A DNA stretch of 64,000 nt, from assembly GCF_000023785.1 (NCBI RefSeq), contig NC_012982.1, positions 558,001 to 622,000 on the forward strand, written 5' to 3'. The position numbers and the translations under genes are program-made. This document shows positions 1 to 7,840 of the stretch, one piece after another. This DNA is from Hirschia baltica ATCC 49814 (GTDB lineage Bacteria; Pseudomonadota; Alphaproteobacteria; Caulobacterales; Hyphomonadaceae). Under the pieces are notes generated by a model, which searched no databases, was not told where the DNA came from, and was given only the letters and a program-made list of their open reading frames with translations. Position 1 is the stretch's first letter; each line of letters opens with the position of its first letter.

Positions 1-194
1 TGGCGCGTCATCGGGGAGTTTCTAAGACTATCTCCAGAGCCGTTTAGACCGACAACAATCCCATATCCGATAAGTTGGTTGTCACGTACGCCTTCGATAT
101 CAACGATGTCTTTCAAACGTGATCCAGCTGCTGCGCCCAAAGAATTGAGCGAGAGTAATAGCGTTAGAAAAAAAGCGCAGAGAATGCGATTCAT
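1..194 (-). CDS. flgI: Flagellar P-ring protein FlgI, N-terminal part (runs off the window)
   Basis: Only the first 64 codons are in the window. The start is ATG at 194 with AAGGA 8 nt upstream on the minus strand. Residues 1-23 form a signal peptide (MNR then a Leu/Ala/Ser-rich core ending GAAAG). The mature protein opens [21 protein letters not shown] and continues [10 protein letters not shown], the diagnostic start of FlgI. FlgI is exported by Sec and polymerises with help from FlgA into the periplasmic P ring that acts as a bushing round the flagellar rod. It is divergent from fliX, the arrangement known in Caulobacter. The rest of the gene lies to the left. Confidence 0.95.
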   Translation of the reverse strand, partial: MNRILCAFFLTLLLSLNSLGAAAGSRLKDIVDIEGVRDNQLIGYGIVVGLNGSGDSLRNSPMTR

Positions 195-402
195 AACAGC
201 GTCCTTCTTGGTGCTTCGGCATTTGAGAAAGGGCCACAATACAGACCGATATATCAATTACCGTTGCGAATGGTGAATTCGAGGCTATTTTGGCCTAGAA
301 CCCAAAACAAAGACTTAATATTTATGTTTTTTTTTAAGTTAGTATTAGGAACACTTTAACTCTTTGGTAGGATTCTAATCACCTATGCGGGAGCTCCAAA
401 AA
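195..402. promoter_or_regulatory. Divergent flgI/fliX control region with a tandem CtrA-like array
   Basis: Near fliX there are three half-sites in exact 11-bp register: TTAA at 334-337, TTAG at 345-348 and TTAAC at 356-360, each separated by 7 nt. The CtrA consensus is TTAA-N7-TTAAC, so this looks like an extended CtrA site with one mismatch in the central half-site. I could not find a sigma-54 site (TGGCAC-N5-TTGC) for flgI. The assignment is by motif only. Confidence 0.5.
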
Positions 403-852
403 ATGCGCGTTTCACGTCCAGTTTCAAACAAACCAACAACGGGTATTAGCAAAGCGAAAGCCGCGCCCAAAGGTGGGTTTTCTAATCTTGTAACCAGTGC
501 TAATTCTGGAGATGGCATTGAGCAAACAGCACCCAATGCTGCTGCTGGTGGTGTTGCAGGTGTGGGTGGCGTTGAGTCCATTATGGCGCTGCAAGGTGTG
601 GACAATACAGCAGAACGTCGCAATCGCGCTATGCGCAAAGGTCGCCGCATGATGGACGCTTTAGACCGTCTTCAATTATCAATTCTGGACGGGCATACGT
701 CGCAGTCACATCTGGGTTTATTACAACGTGCTTTAAGCGAAGTACGCGAAGAATCGGGTGATGATGGCCTAGATAATGCATTAGGCCACGTAGAAGTACG
801 AACTGCGGTGGAAATTGCGAAACTGGAACGCCAGAAAAAATATTCACGCTAA
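403..852 (+). CDS. fliX: Flagellar assembly regulator FliX
   Basis: Predicted 149 aa, cytoplasmic. The C-terminal half carries the FliX signature: ALQGVDNTAERRNRAMRKGR (helical, basic), then LDRLQLSILDG, and ends EVRTAVEIAKLERQKK. In Caulobacter FliX couples completion of the early flagellar structure to activity of the sigma-54 activator FlbD, and so gates class III/IV genes. The N-terminal 50 residues are Gly/Ala/Ser-rich and low complexity. An ATG lies at 385, but the ATG at 403 gives the usual M-x-V-S start and has GGAG upstream (388-391), so 403 is preferred. The gene is divergent from flgI, as in Caulobacter. Confidence 0.88.
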   Translation: MRVSRPVSNKPTTGISKAKAAPKGGFSNLVTSANSGDGIEQTAPNAAAGGVAGVGGVESIMALQGVDNTAERRNRAMRKGRRMMDALDRLQLSILDGHTSQSHLGLLQRALSEVREESGDDGLDNALGHVEVRTAVEIAKLERQKKYSR

Positions 853-989
853 CAAATGCTTAAGCGAATATGAAAGTGTGATAAATTCGTTGTTGTAGCT
901 TTGCACATTGTTCGCTATATGAGCCGTGCCCAGAGGAGGTGTTGCAGATGTATCTGCAATGACGGGGGCAATGAACAGGAGTGTGCCCA

Positions 990-1403
990 ATGAGCGTAAG
1001 TCTTGAAGATTACACACCATCGAATGATGAAGAATACATGAGTGAGCGCCAGAAAGCTTATTTTAAAGCAAAACTGGAAGCTTGGAAAAAAGATATTCTC
1101 GATGGAGCTAAAGAAACAATTGAAACGATGCGTGAAGATGCATCTAACCTTTCCGATTTGATAGATCGAGCATCAAACGAAGCTGATCGAGCGCTGGAAC
1201 TTAGAACGCGCGACAGGCAACGCAAACTTGTTTCCAAGATTGATGCAGCGTTACGTCGAATTGAGTCTGATGAGTATGGATTTTGTGAACACACAGGTGA
1301 ACCAATTGGTCTGGGGCGCTTGAACGCACGACCAACAGCAACTTTGTGTGTAGAAGCCCAAGAGCGCCACGAGAAGAAAGAACGTACTATTCGTGACGAC
1401 TAA
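990..1403 (+). CDS. dksA: DksA/TraR family transcription factor, CxxT/CxxA type
   Basis: Predicted 137 aa. DksA binds the RNA polymerase secondary channel and works with ppGpp. The coiled-coil tip motif DLIDRA (residues 56-61, DxxDxA) is intact. The globular finger has only two of the four usual zinc cysteines: C99-E-H-T102 and, after 17 residues, C120-V-E-A123. This CxxT-17-CxxA form is known from non-zinc or redox-type DksA proteins. A GTG at 981 is in frame, but it overlaps the ribosome-binding site AGGAG (977-981), which is 8 nt before the ATG at 990, so 990 is the start. It follows fliX and ends at a bidirectional terminator. Confidence 0.9.
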   Translation: MSVSLEDYTPSNDEEYMSERQKAYFKAKLEAWKKDILDGAKETIETMREDASNLSDLIDRASNEADRALELRTRDRQRKLVSKIDAALRRIESDEYGFCEHTGEPIGLGRLNARPTATLCVEAQERHEKKERTIRDD

Positions 1404-1434
1404 CTAAATACAGTCTCCGATTACAAACGTCCTT

Positions 1435-1467
1435 AAAAAAGGCAGCTCCCAAGTGAGCTGCCTTTTT
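1435..1467. terminator. Bidirectional intrinsic terminator between dksA and flgH
   Basis: GGCAGCTC (1441-1448) pairs perfectly with GAGCTGCC (1455-1462) over a 6-nt loop. It is flanked by six A on the left and five T on the right, so it can stop both dksA and the flgFGAH operon. Confidence 0.9.
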
Positions 1468-1495
1468 AGTTTGATGATGGAATCTATTTGTTCGC

Positions 1496-2245
1496 TTAAA
1501 ACGGGTTTATTGCATCTACAGCGCGTGCTGCCGTGCTCGCCCGTTGCAGGTTTGATAAATCGCCGCGTCCACCATATGAAATGCGGGCTTGAGCGATTTG
1601 TTCATGAGAGATTGTGTTTGTCGCTGAAATATCCTGTGGACGGATAATGCCTCCCACCACTAATTCTCGCACTTCATTGTTCACTTTCACTTCCTGAGAT
1701 CCAGCGATAACCAAATTTCCGTTTGGAAGTTTTTGAGTAATGACGGCAGCGATTGTTAAGTCTATGGTTTCTGCGCGGTTTACTGTCCCTGTCCCATTTG
1801 AAGAAGATGAAGATCCAAAATCGGCACCCGGTGAAAGTCCAATGCCGCCTGGAATGTTTCTGTCGATCAATTCATTCAGCCCAAACATCGCGTTTATTTC
1901 TGCAGATGTATTACCGGTGCGACTGCGGGAAGTTGTGTTATTGACTTGGGCTTGATCGGATATTTCAATATTGACTGTTAGGATGTCGCCAATGTCGCCT
2001 GCTCGCTGATCATCGAAGAAAGAACGTGCGCCTGTTCGCCACAAAGAATTTTGTGCGTAGTCTTGAGTTATCGGAGCGGGTTGCGGCATTGATACAGGGT
2101 AGGGGCCGTTTACACTGGCTGGATTTTCTATCGGTGAAAGCTCAGGCGATGCCATCTTGTCTGATATGCCGGCTGTTGAACATGCACCAAGCATGGCTGT
2201 GACCGCAAAAGTCGTAGCAGCTTTGATTTTGTTGATATCACTCAT
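1496..2245 (-). CDS. flgH: Flagellar L-ring protein FlgH
   Basis: Predicted 249 aa outer-membrane lipoprotein. The lipobox LGAC places the acylated cysteine at residue 22. Family features include SLWRTGARSFFDDQRAGDIG, then DILTVNI, the IDLTIAAVITQKLPNGNLVI segment and the NNEVRELVVGGIIRPQDI block near the C-terminus. FlgH forms the L ring in the outer membrane round the distal rod. It is the last gene of the leftward operon flgF-flgG-flgA-flgH and sits about 26 nt after flgA. The start ATG at 2245 has a weak GAGAT upstream. Length is normal for the family. Confidence 0.96.
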   Translation of the reverse strand: MSDINKIKAATTFAVTAMLGACSTAGISDKMASPELSPIENPASVNGPYPVSMPQPAPITQDYAQNSLWRTGARSFFDDQRAGDIGDILTVNIEISDQAQVNNTTSRSRTGNTSAEINAMFGLNELIDRNIPGGIGLSPGADFGSSSSSNGTGTVNRAETIDLTIAAVITQKLPNGNLVIAGSQEVKVNNEVRELVVGGIIRPQDISATNTISHEQIAQARISYGGRGDLSNLQRASTAARAVDAINPF

Positions 2246-2271
2246 TTTTATCTCAATTCTTATCTGCTATT

Positions 2272-3021
2272 TTATCGGTCAAGGACGCGTGCTTCACCAG
2301 CACCTGATACGATGGCGTCAATGGTTCGTTTGGAATAATTATTTAGTACGCGAATAGGGGCGTCTTGCGCGGCATCCATGAGGGCTTTGCCATCTACTGA
2401 AAGACGCAATGCACCTTTCAAATAAGTGAGCGTTACCGGATCACCCTTCCTGATAAGGGCGGGTGTATGAACATCGCTAATTCGAAAAGCAGTTTGTGCA
2501 CGTACCGAACGTTTTAATTCTTTACCCACAATGTTGGATTTCAAATTTGGTGTCCCTGTTGGTCTTAAGCGGTTCTCAGGCGCTGGTATCCATATGAGAT
2601 CTTCAGCACTCACAACATCACCTCGGCTCATGTCTGCGCTAAAGGCCATTAGATGATCAGGTGTCGGCGGTGAATTTTGAGCGGGAAGCGCTGCGCGCTC
2701 TGCTGCACGTTTTGCCTGAATGATGTCTTCTTCTGAATATCGAGATACCAAAATAGGATCAGTTTCTGTACTGGAGAAATATATGCCGTTTTCGCGGGCT
2801 ATATTGCCGACAAATTGAGGGTCTAATTGGATGGATTGTCCTGGGTCGGGCGAGGGAGCCACACGTATTTTCGCTAATGGGCCAGATGCTTCCGCAACGT
2901 CACCAAGCGTTATCCAAGGACCAGATACAGTGATTGCCTCTTCGCTGCTTTCTGCGCGTGCAAAGGGCACGCATGCGATCATGGCCGCAAGAAATGTAAG
3001 ATGGAATAAACTGTTACGCAT
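2272..3021 (-). CDS. flgA: Flagellar P-ring assembly chaperone FlgA
   Basis: Predicted 249 aa, periplasmic. An N-terminal signal peptide (MRNSLFHLTFLAA...ARA) is followed by a poorly conserved first half. The SAF/FlgA C-terminal domain spans roughly residues 125-249: GDVVSAEDLIWIPAPENRLRP, then IVGKELKRSVRAQTAFRISD, and IRKGDPVTLTYLKGALRLSV. FlgA chaperones FlgI during P-ring assembly. A TTG at 3036 could also start, but the ATG at 3021 gives a normal signal peptide. It lies directly after flgG and before flgH. The symbol rests on the domain and the context. Confidence 0.9.
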   Translation of the reverse strand: MRNSLFHLTFLAAMIACVPFARAESSEEAITVSGPWITLGDVAEASGPLAKIRVAPSPDPGQSIQLDPQFVGNIARENGIYFSSTETDPILVSRYSEEDIIQAKRAAERAALPAQNSPPTPDHLMAFSADMSRGDVVSAEDLIWIPAPENRLRPTGTPNLKSNIVGKELKRSVRAQTAFRISDVHTPALIRKGDPVTLTYLKGALRLSVDGKALMDAAQDAPIRVLNNYSKRTIDAIVSGAGEARVLDR

Positions 3022-3044
3022 AAATCCTAAATCCAATTACCTTA

Positions 3045-3830
3045 TTACTTTAGCTGGGACGTCGTTTGAAGCATTTCATCAGTTGCCGTGATGACTTTGG
3101 AATTCATCTCATATGCTCGCTGAGCATTAATCAGAGCGGAAATTTCTGTCACCGCATTGACGTTGGATGTTTCTAAAAATCCTTGAAGGATTGTTCCAAA
3201 ACCGAGAGCACCAGCTTGTCCGACATTGGCGGCACCAGATGCAACTGTTTCTAAAAGTAAGTTGTCGCCAATAGCATCGAGACCAGCTGGGTTGACGAAG
3301 CGCGCCAACTCAAGAGCGCCTAGATCTGTAGGGTCGGTTGCCCCAGCTGTCGTGGCTGTGACTGTACCTTGAGCATTGATCGTTACTGAAAGTGTATCCT
3401 CTGGGACGTTAATACCCGGAGAAACAGTATATCCGTCCTCCGTAACGATTTGACCGTCACCATTGACCGAGAAGTTACCCGCACGTGTGTAAGCATCGCG
3501 TCCATCAGGTAATTGTACGATAAAATAGCCATCGCCTTGCATAGCAACGTCATATGAATTGCTTGTCTGCTGAACAGGACCTTGTTCAGTAATGCGGTAA
3601 ACTGATCCAGCTTTTACACCCGTACCGATTTGTACACCTGTTGGTACAATCGTATTTGCATCAGAAGAAGAAACCCCCATTTTTTCCATATTTGTATATA
3701 GAAGGTCCTGAAATTCTGCACGCTGGCGTTTATATCCAGTAGTGTTCATGTTGGCGATGTTATTCGAAATAACCTCAACATTGAGCTGTTGAGCTTGCAT
3801 GCCGGTGGCGGCTGTACTGAGTGCGCGCAT
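3045..3830 (-). CDS. flgG: Flagellar distal rod protein FlgG
   Basis: Predicted 261 aa, the usual FlgG length. It has the rod/hook N-terminal motif (ALSTAATGMQAQQLNVEVIS followed by NNIANMNTTGYKRQRAEFQD), the YTRAGNFSVNGDGQIVTEDG block, and the C-terminal helix ISALINAQRAYEMNSKVIT. FlgG builds the distal rod that crosses the periplasm inside the P and L rings. The ATG at 3830 has AAGGA about 9 nt upstream. It is second in the flgF-flgG-flgA-flgH operon. Confidence 0.97.
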   Translation of the reverse strand: MRALSTAATGMQAQQLNVEVISNNIANMNTTGYKRQRAEFQDLLYTNMEKMGVSSSDANTIVPTGVQIGTGVKAGSVYRITEQGPVQQTSNSYDVAMQGDGYFIVQLPDGRDAYTRAGNFSVNGDGQIVTEDGYTVSPGINVPEDTLSVTINAQGTVTATTAGATDPTDLGALELARFVNPAGLDAIGDNLLLETVASGAANVGQAGALGFGTILQGFLETSNVNAVTEISALINAQRAYEMNSKVITATDEMLQTTSQLK

Positions 3831-3892
3831 GAATTATTTCCTTCTTATCGACTTGCTAGCATTGAGCCAGACTTAGAGTTTCTGACTATGGG

Positions 3893-4660
3893 TTAGCGAA
3901 CTTGTGCGAGTTTATTGATTGCTTTTTCACGCATATCGTTTGAGTTCGATATGAGTTTGGCGACGCTTTGATACGCGCGTGATATTTCGATCATCTGAGT
4001 CATCTCTACGATGGCTGAGACGTTGGAACTTTCGACGAAACCTTGGGCAAGCGTCGCATTTGCATCTATGGGTTCTTGCTCACCAGAGATGTATAGATTG
4101 TTTCCAACTTTCTCGAGCGCTTCTGGAAGCTCGAAGGTTTTTAGCTTTAATTGACCAAGCTGAGCACCATCTTGCATAATGGAGCCGTCTTTGTTGATAA
4201 CGATTTCACCACCTTCTGGATTAAGAGCAATGGGCACACCATTCGCCAGCAGTTTTTCACCGTCTAAGACTTCGCCTTCACCACGCAGTAGATAGCCGTT
4301 GCGAGTGACAAGCATCCCGTCAGGGTTCATCGAAAATTCCCCATCACGCGTATAAAAAATGTCACCATTTTCTGCTTCCACTTCAAAGAAGCCATTGCCG
4401 TCAATTGCGACATCTAGGGGATTCCCAGTTTGGGCGATGCTGCCATTATTCATATCGCGTTGCAGCTGCCATCCCTGCGTAAAAGTAATATCGTGTGGTT
4501 TATCAGTCGCGCGCGCAGGTCTGTCCGAGATTTCGTGATTGACGAGGTGTTCGACCTTGAAGCCGGTTGTGTTCATATTTGCGAGATTATTCGCAGTCAC
4601 ATCCATCTTTTTGCGCAGCAATTGTTGCGTTGAAAGACCGATTGCTAATGAATTGTCCAT
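3893..4660 (-). CDS. flgF: Flagellar proximal rod protein FlgF
   Basis: Predicted 255 aa. It opens MDNSLAIGLSTQQLLRKKMD and carries VTANNLANMNTTGFKVE, the FYTRDGEFSMNPDGMLVTRN block and a C-terminal MIEISRAYQSVAKLISNSND. Frame-open sequence extends to a TTG at 4726, preceded by AAGGA, but the family starts at the Met at 4660, so that is preferred. The SD in front of 4660 is weak, which leaves the TTG as an alternative. FlgF forms the proximal rod. It is the first gene of the leftward rod/ring operon and is divergent from fliL. Confidence 0.94.
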   Translation of the reverse strand: MDNSLAIGLSTQQLLRKKMDVTANNLANMNTTGFKVEHLVNHEISDRPARATDKPHDITFTQGWQLQRDMNNGSIAQTGNPLDVAIDGNGFFEVEAENGDIFYTRDGEFSMNPDGMLVTRNGYLLRGEGEVLDGEKLLANGVPIALNPEGGEIVINKDGSIMQDGAQLGQLKLKTFELPEALEKVGNNLYISGEQEPIDANATLAQGFVESSNVSAIVEMTQMIEISRAYQSVAKLISNSNDMREKAINKLAQVR

Positions 4661-4811
4661 TGGACCACACAAACCTGATACGAGACTCTGCTGTTTTGCG
4701 AGAGACTGTAAAAGACGACTTACCAATATATCCTTGGTTCATACGTCGGCGTTCTGCGCTATTTTGCGCGGAACATGTAAGTTTTCAAATTACAAAATGG
4801 CCTCAAGATGG

Positions 4812-4827
4812 TTAACACCCTATTGAT
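4812..4827 (+). promoter_or_regulatory. CtrA-like box in the flgF/fliL intergenic region
   Basis: TTAA (4812-4815), seven bases, then TTGAT (4823-4827), one mismatch from the CtrA consensus TTAA-N7-TTAAC. It lies 134 nt before fliL. In Caulobacter the fliL-fliM operon is CtrA-controlled, which is why a near match here is worth recording. Confidence 0.4.
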
Positions 4828-4960
4828 ATAAACGGCTTGCTATGAATTTTTTTCCGCTTTTAGTGGGCAGTTTCTTCCTATGTCCATGAAACGTTAACGA
4901 AGTAGAACGATTTTGCCTATTAAAAGGTAATACACGCGCGAATAATTTTGGGCAGGTTTC

Positions 4961-5635
4961 ATGGCTGACGAAGATAAAGAATCTGAAGATACAACATTAG
5001 AAGAAGAAAAGCCGGCGAAAAAGAAACTCGCTGGTAAGACTATGATTTTGTTCATTGTTCTTCCTGCTTTGCTCATTATGGGTGGGGGAGTTGCTGTCGG
5101 TATGATGCTGGCGGGCGGTGGCAAAGAAGCAGCTTCTGAAAGCCATGCGGAAATTGTTGACGATCATGGTGAGGAAAAGGACGATCACGGTAAAAAAAGT
5201 GATAGTCATGAAGAAAAAGCTGATGATCACGGTGCAAAAGATGATGGCCATGGAGAATCTTCGGGTTCAGGTGACCATCAGGGCCCTGCGCGTGAGACCG
5301 GGACTTTGCAGGTCGGCAATAGTGGCGATCCATCCTATTATATCATGCCCGACCTATTGGTGAATCTAGCAAGCCAAGACGGCGATCGTCAGTTATTCTT
5401 GAAACTTAAGCTCACGCTTGAAGCTGAAGATCCTGAAATGTTTGCTGATATTCCTAAAATGCTGCCGCGTATTACGGACCAGTATCAAATGTTTTTAAGA
5501 GAGCTGCGCGTTGATGACTTAAATGGCTCTGCAGGGGGCTATAGGTTGCGTTTAGAGCTTTTGCGCCGGATCAATATCGCGATTGCGCCATCGCGCGTTG
5601 ATGCGGTGTTGATTGAAGAAATGCTTGTGCAATAG
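4961..5635 (+). CDS. fliL: Flagellar basal-body-associated protein FliL with a His-rich heptad linker
   Basis: Predicted 224 aa. There is an acidic cytoplasmic tail (1-18), a transmembrane helix at about 27-51, a low-complexity linker (60-108) and a periplasmic FliL domain (about 115-224: YYIMPDLLVNLASQ, FLKLKLTLEAED, LPRITDQYQMFLRELRVDDL, LRRINIAIAP). FliL sits beside the stator units and stabilises MotAB. The linker holds six tandem heptads, each with His as second residue (H62, 69, 76, 83, 90, 97) in an Asp/Lys/Glu background, encoded by a 21-bp repeat. This is far longer and more regular than usual FliL linkers. It is the first gene of the operon with fliM. Confidence 0.94.
   Translation: MADEDKESEDTTLEEEKPAKKKLAGKTMILFIVLPALLIMGGGVAVGMMLAGGGKEAASESHAEIVDDHGEEKDDHGKKSDSHEEKADDHGAKDDGHGESSGSGDHQGPARETGTLQVGNSGDPSYYIMPDLLVNLASQDGDRQLFLKLKLTLEAEDPEMFADIPKMLPRITDQYQMFLRELRVDDLNGSAGGYRLRLELLRRINIAIAPSRVDAVLIEEMLVQ
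5141..5266 (+). repeat. Six imperfect 21-bp tandem repeats inside fliL
   Basis: Each unit encodes [S/D/G]-H-[A/G/E]-x-x-x-[D/G]. The repeats run from codon 61 to codon 102 without indels. Codons for the repeated residues vary (cat/cac, gat/gac), so the array is old or under protein-level selection rather than a fresh DNA duplication. Confidence 0.85.
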
Positions 5636-5647
5636 GAGCATTAATTT

Positions 5648-6778
5648 ATGGCAGCTGAAGAAGAAAACTGGGATGTGGATGGCGGCGAAGGTAATTTCGA
5701 CGAGGACATGGCTGCCGCCTGGGAAGCAGAACTGGCCAATGAGGCTGAGGCTGACCTAGAAACATCTGTTTCATCTCAACATTCTGCTGGGTCTGAGAGG
5801 ATTCTAAATCAGGATGAGATTGACTCTCTTCTTGGCTTCTCCATTGAGGATGATGAAGATGGAAAAGGATCAGGTATCCGTTCCATCATTAACTCGGCAC
5901 ATGTATCGTATGAACGTTTGCCTATGTTGGAGGTGGTATTTGACCGCCTAGTCCGTTTGTTGACGACGAGTTTGCGTAACTTCACTTCTGACAACGTTGA
6001 GGTGTCTCTAGATTCCATCGCAAGTATGCGGTTTGGAGACTATCTAAACTCTATCCCTCTGCCTGCTATCTTGTCAGTTTTCCGTGCTCGTCAACTCGAT
6101 AACTATGGATTGGTGACTGTCGATTCAAACTTGATCTATTCCATTGTGGATGTGTTGCTTGGTGGGCGCCGAGGAACAGCTGCAATGCGTGTTGAAGGAC
6201 GACCATACACGACAATTGAACGCATGCTGGTGACGCGCCTTGTTGAAGTTATTCTGGCGGATGCAAAAAAAGCTTTTAATCCACTGACTGAAGTTGATTT
6301 TGATCTAGACCGTATTGAAACGAACCCACGATTTGCAGCCATCGCCCAGCCTGCAAACGCTGCCATTTTGGTGCGACTACGTGTTGATATGGAAGATCGT
6401 GGTGGACGTTGTGAGCTGATGCTGCCCTATGCGACGCTGGAGCCTATACGGAAAATGTTGCTCCAAAATTTCATGGGTGAGAAATTTGGTAACGATAATA
6501 TCTGGGAAGGTCACTTAGCCACTGAGATATGGACTGCGCCAACGAATGTGCGTGTTGTTATGGATGAATTTGAACAACCTTTAGGACGTATGATGAGCCT
6601 TGAGGTTGGGGATACTCTTTTGATGACAGCCGGACAAAATTCAAAGGTTTCGCTAAGATGTGGTGATATATATTTAACAGAAGGTCAGATTGGCCGTATC
6701 GGTAAAAAAGTAGCTGTACGGGTCGACGCACCGCTTGAAGGTGTTGCCAAGAAAGCCCTTGTGGAGAGCAAAAAATGA
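5648..6778 (+). CDS. fliM: Flagellar motor switch protein FliM
   Basis: Predicted 376 aa. FliM is the middle ring component of the switch and binds CheY-P. The CheY-binding motif NQDEIDSLLG is at residues 54-63. It is followed by the CheC-like middle domain (about 80-270, including SLRNFTSDNVEVSL, MRFGDYLNSIPLPA and LMLPYATLEPIRKML) and the C-terminal SpoA/FliN domain (about 300-370: GRMMSLEVGDTLLM). Unusually, about 53 acidic residues precede the EIDSLLG motif, including EDMAAAWEAELA. Most FliM proteins begin almost at that motif. It lies 12 nt after fliL and overlaps the next gene by 4 nt. Confidence 0.97.
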   Translation: MAAEEENWDVDGGEGNFDEDMAAAWEAELANEAEADLETSVSSQHSAGSERILNQDEIDSLLGFSIEDDEDGKGSGIRSIINSAHVSYERLPMLEVVFDRLVRLLTTSLRNFTSDNVEVSLDSIASMRFGDYLNSIPLPAILSVFRARQLDNYGLVTVDSNLIYSIVDVLLGGRRGTAAMRVEGRPYTTIERMLVTRLVEVILADAKKAFNPLTEVDFDLDRIETNPRFAAIAQPANAAILVRLRVDMEDRGGRCELMLPYATLEPIRKMLLQNFMGEKFGNDNIWEGHLATEIWTAPTNVRVVMDEFEQPLGRMMSLEVGDTLLMTAGQNSKVSLRCGDIYLTEGQIGRIGKKVAVRVDAPLEGVAKKALVESKK

Positions 6779-7092
6779 TAATTTCCCCATCTATTATCGT
6801 AGACATATTCTTGATTGTTCTTTTGGTTATCGCCATCGCTTATTTCTGGCGCCTTGATAATCGTTTAAAGGCGATCAAGTCTGGGCGCGATAGCATGCTG
6901 GAGGCGACCAAGGAGTTAGCTCTTACGATCAATCAGGCTCAGGCCACCATTGGTGACCTTAAATCGACGTCGACTGATATCGGGCAAAAGTTGCAGCTTC
7001 AAATTGATGAAGCAAGAGCACTGCACACGCGCAATCAAGAAGCTTCAGTAACCAAGGGTGATGCGGGATTGCGTCGCCGGAACTCATTTTAA
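6775..7092 (+). CDS. PflI-like bitopic membrane protein (DUF6468 type)
   Basis: Predicted 105 aa. It has one N-terminal transmembrane helix (about 6-26, SIIVDIFLIVLLVIAIAYFW) and then a charged helical region (27-90) able to form a coiled coil, including LDNRLKAIKSGRDSMLEATK and LALTINQAQATI. The start ATG overlaps the fliM stop (ATGA), which implies translational coupling. In Caulobacter the gene behind fliM is the flagellar positioning protein gene pflI. The size of the helical part and the position fit, but the Pro-rich tail described for PflI is missing. I therefore give no symbol. Confidence 0.6.
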   Translation: MIISPSIIVDIFLIVLLVIAIAYFWRLDNRLKAIKSGRDSMLEATKELALTINQAQATIGDLKSTSTDIGQKLQLQIDEARALHTRNQEASVTKGDAGLRRRNSF

Positions 7093-7104
7093 GGGCTGTC
7101 CAAA

Positions 7105-7833
7105 ATGGCTAAAACTATACGTCTAATGCCGGCTCTAATCGCTGTTTCTTTAGGGTCTATCGCTTTAAAGGCGGTTGATATTGCGGAGGCAGCAACCGAG
7201 CCTTCAGAAACAGATCATGCTGAAGCGCCAGAACACGCTGAGAATGATGGTCATGATGCGCCAGATGTCTATGATGATACTGGGCATGAGGACGACTTTG
7301 ATGAGATGACGGATGTCAATTATTCTGACAGCGCCGAAGTCAATGATGATGCATGTATGGCTGTTCCAGATTTTACGGCTGAAACGGGCTTGTCTCAATA
7401 TGAAATTGAAGTCCTTCGTTCACTTGCTGACCGCCGGGTTGAGCTGGATGAACGGGCAGATGATTTGGACACTCGCGAGCAGATGGCGGCGGCTGCAGAG
7501 GCCCGTTTGGATGAACAAATAGCTGAACTTAAAGAATTAGAGACAGGCGTTCAATCACTTCTAGCAACTATGGAACAAAAACGAGATGAACGTTTAGAGG
7601 GGCTGGTTAATGTTTATCAAAGCATGAAGCCTAAAGATGCCGCTCGTATTTTTGAATCGCTCAGTGATGAAGTGCTTTTAGAGGTTTCACAAAGAATGAA
7701 ATACGCGCAATTGGGGGCGGTAATGTCTTCAATGTCATCAAAGAGAGCAGAAGAGCTGACACGTCTTCTCGCGGAGCGAGCAGAATTGCCTGATACGGCT
7801 GAAGACTTATTGGCTCAAGCGGAAGCTGGATAG
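7105..7833 (+). CDS. MotE-like flagellar stator-associated protein
   Basis: Predicted 242 aa. It has a signal peptide or anchor (1-30) and then an acidic, His-containing low-complexity segment (31-84). A long coiled coil follows (about 95-170, ADRRVELDERADDLDTREQM and EARLDEQIAELKELETGVQS), then an MgtE-N-like C-terminal domain (about 173-232: YQSMKPKDAARIFESLSDEV, MSSMSSKRAEELTRLLAERA). This arrangement matches MotE, the periplasmic chaperone of MotC in rhizobia. No motC is visible here, so the partner is unknown. It lies 12 nt after the PflI-like gene in the fliL operon. Confidence 0.75.
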   Translation: MAKTIRLMPALIAVSLGSIALKAVDIAEAATEPSETDHAEAPEHAENDGHDAPDVYDDTGHEDDFDEMTDVNYSDSAEVNDDACMAVPDFTAETGLSQYEIEVLRSLADRRVELDERADDLDTREQMAAAAEARLDEQIAELKELETGVQSLLATMEQKRDERLEGLVNVYQSMKPKDAARIFESLSDEVLLEVSQRMKYAQLGAVMSSMSSKRAEELTRLLAERAELPDTAEDLLAQAEAG

Positions 7834-7840
7834 ATCTATT

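Noticed and set aside
195-384. Sigma-54 promoter for flgI
   Set aside because: GG and GC pairs occur but none with the required 10-nt spacing and TGGCAC-N5-TTGC context.
4997-5363. Long open frames antisense to and overlapping the fliL His-rich repeat
   Set aside because: They arise from the repeated cat/gat codons of the FliL linker and have no start signals.
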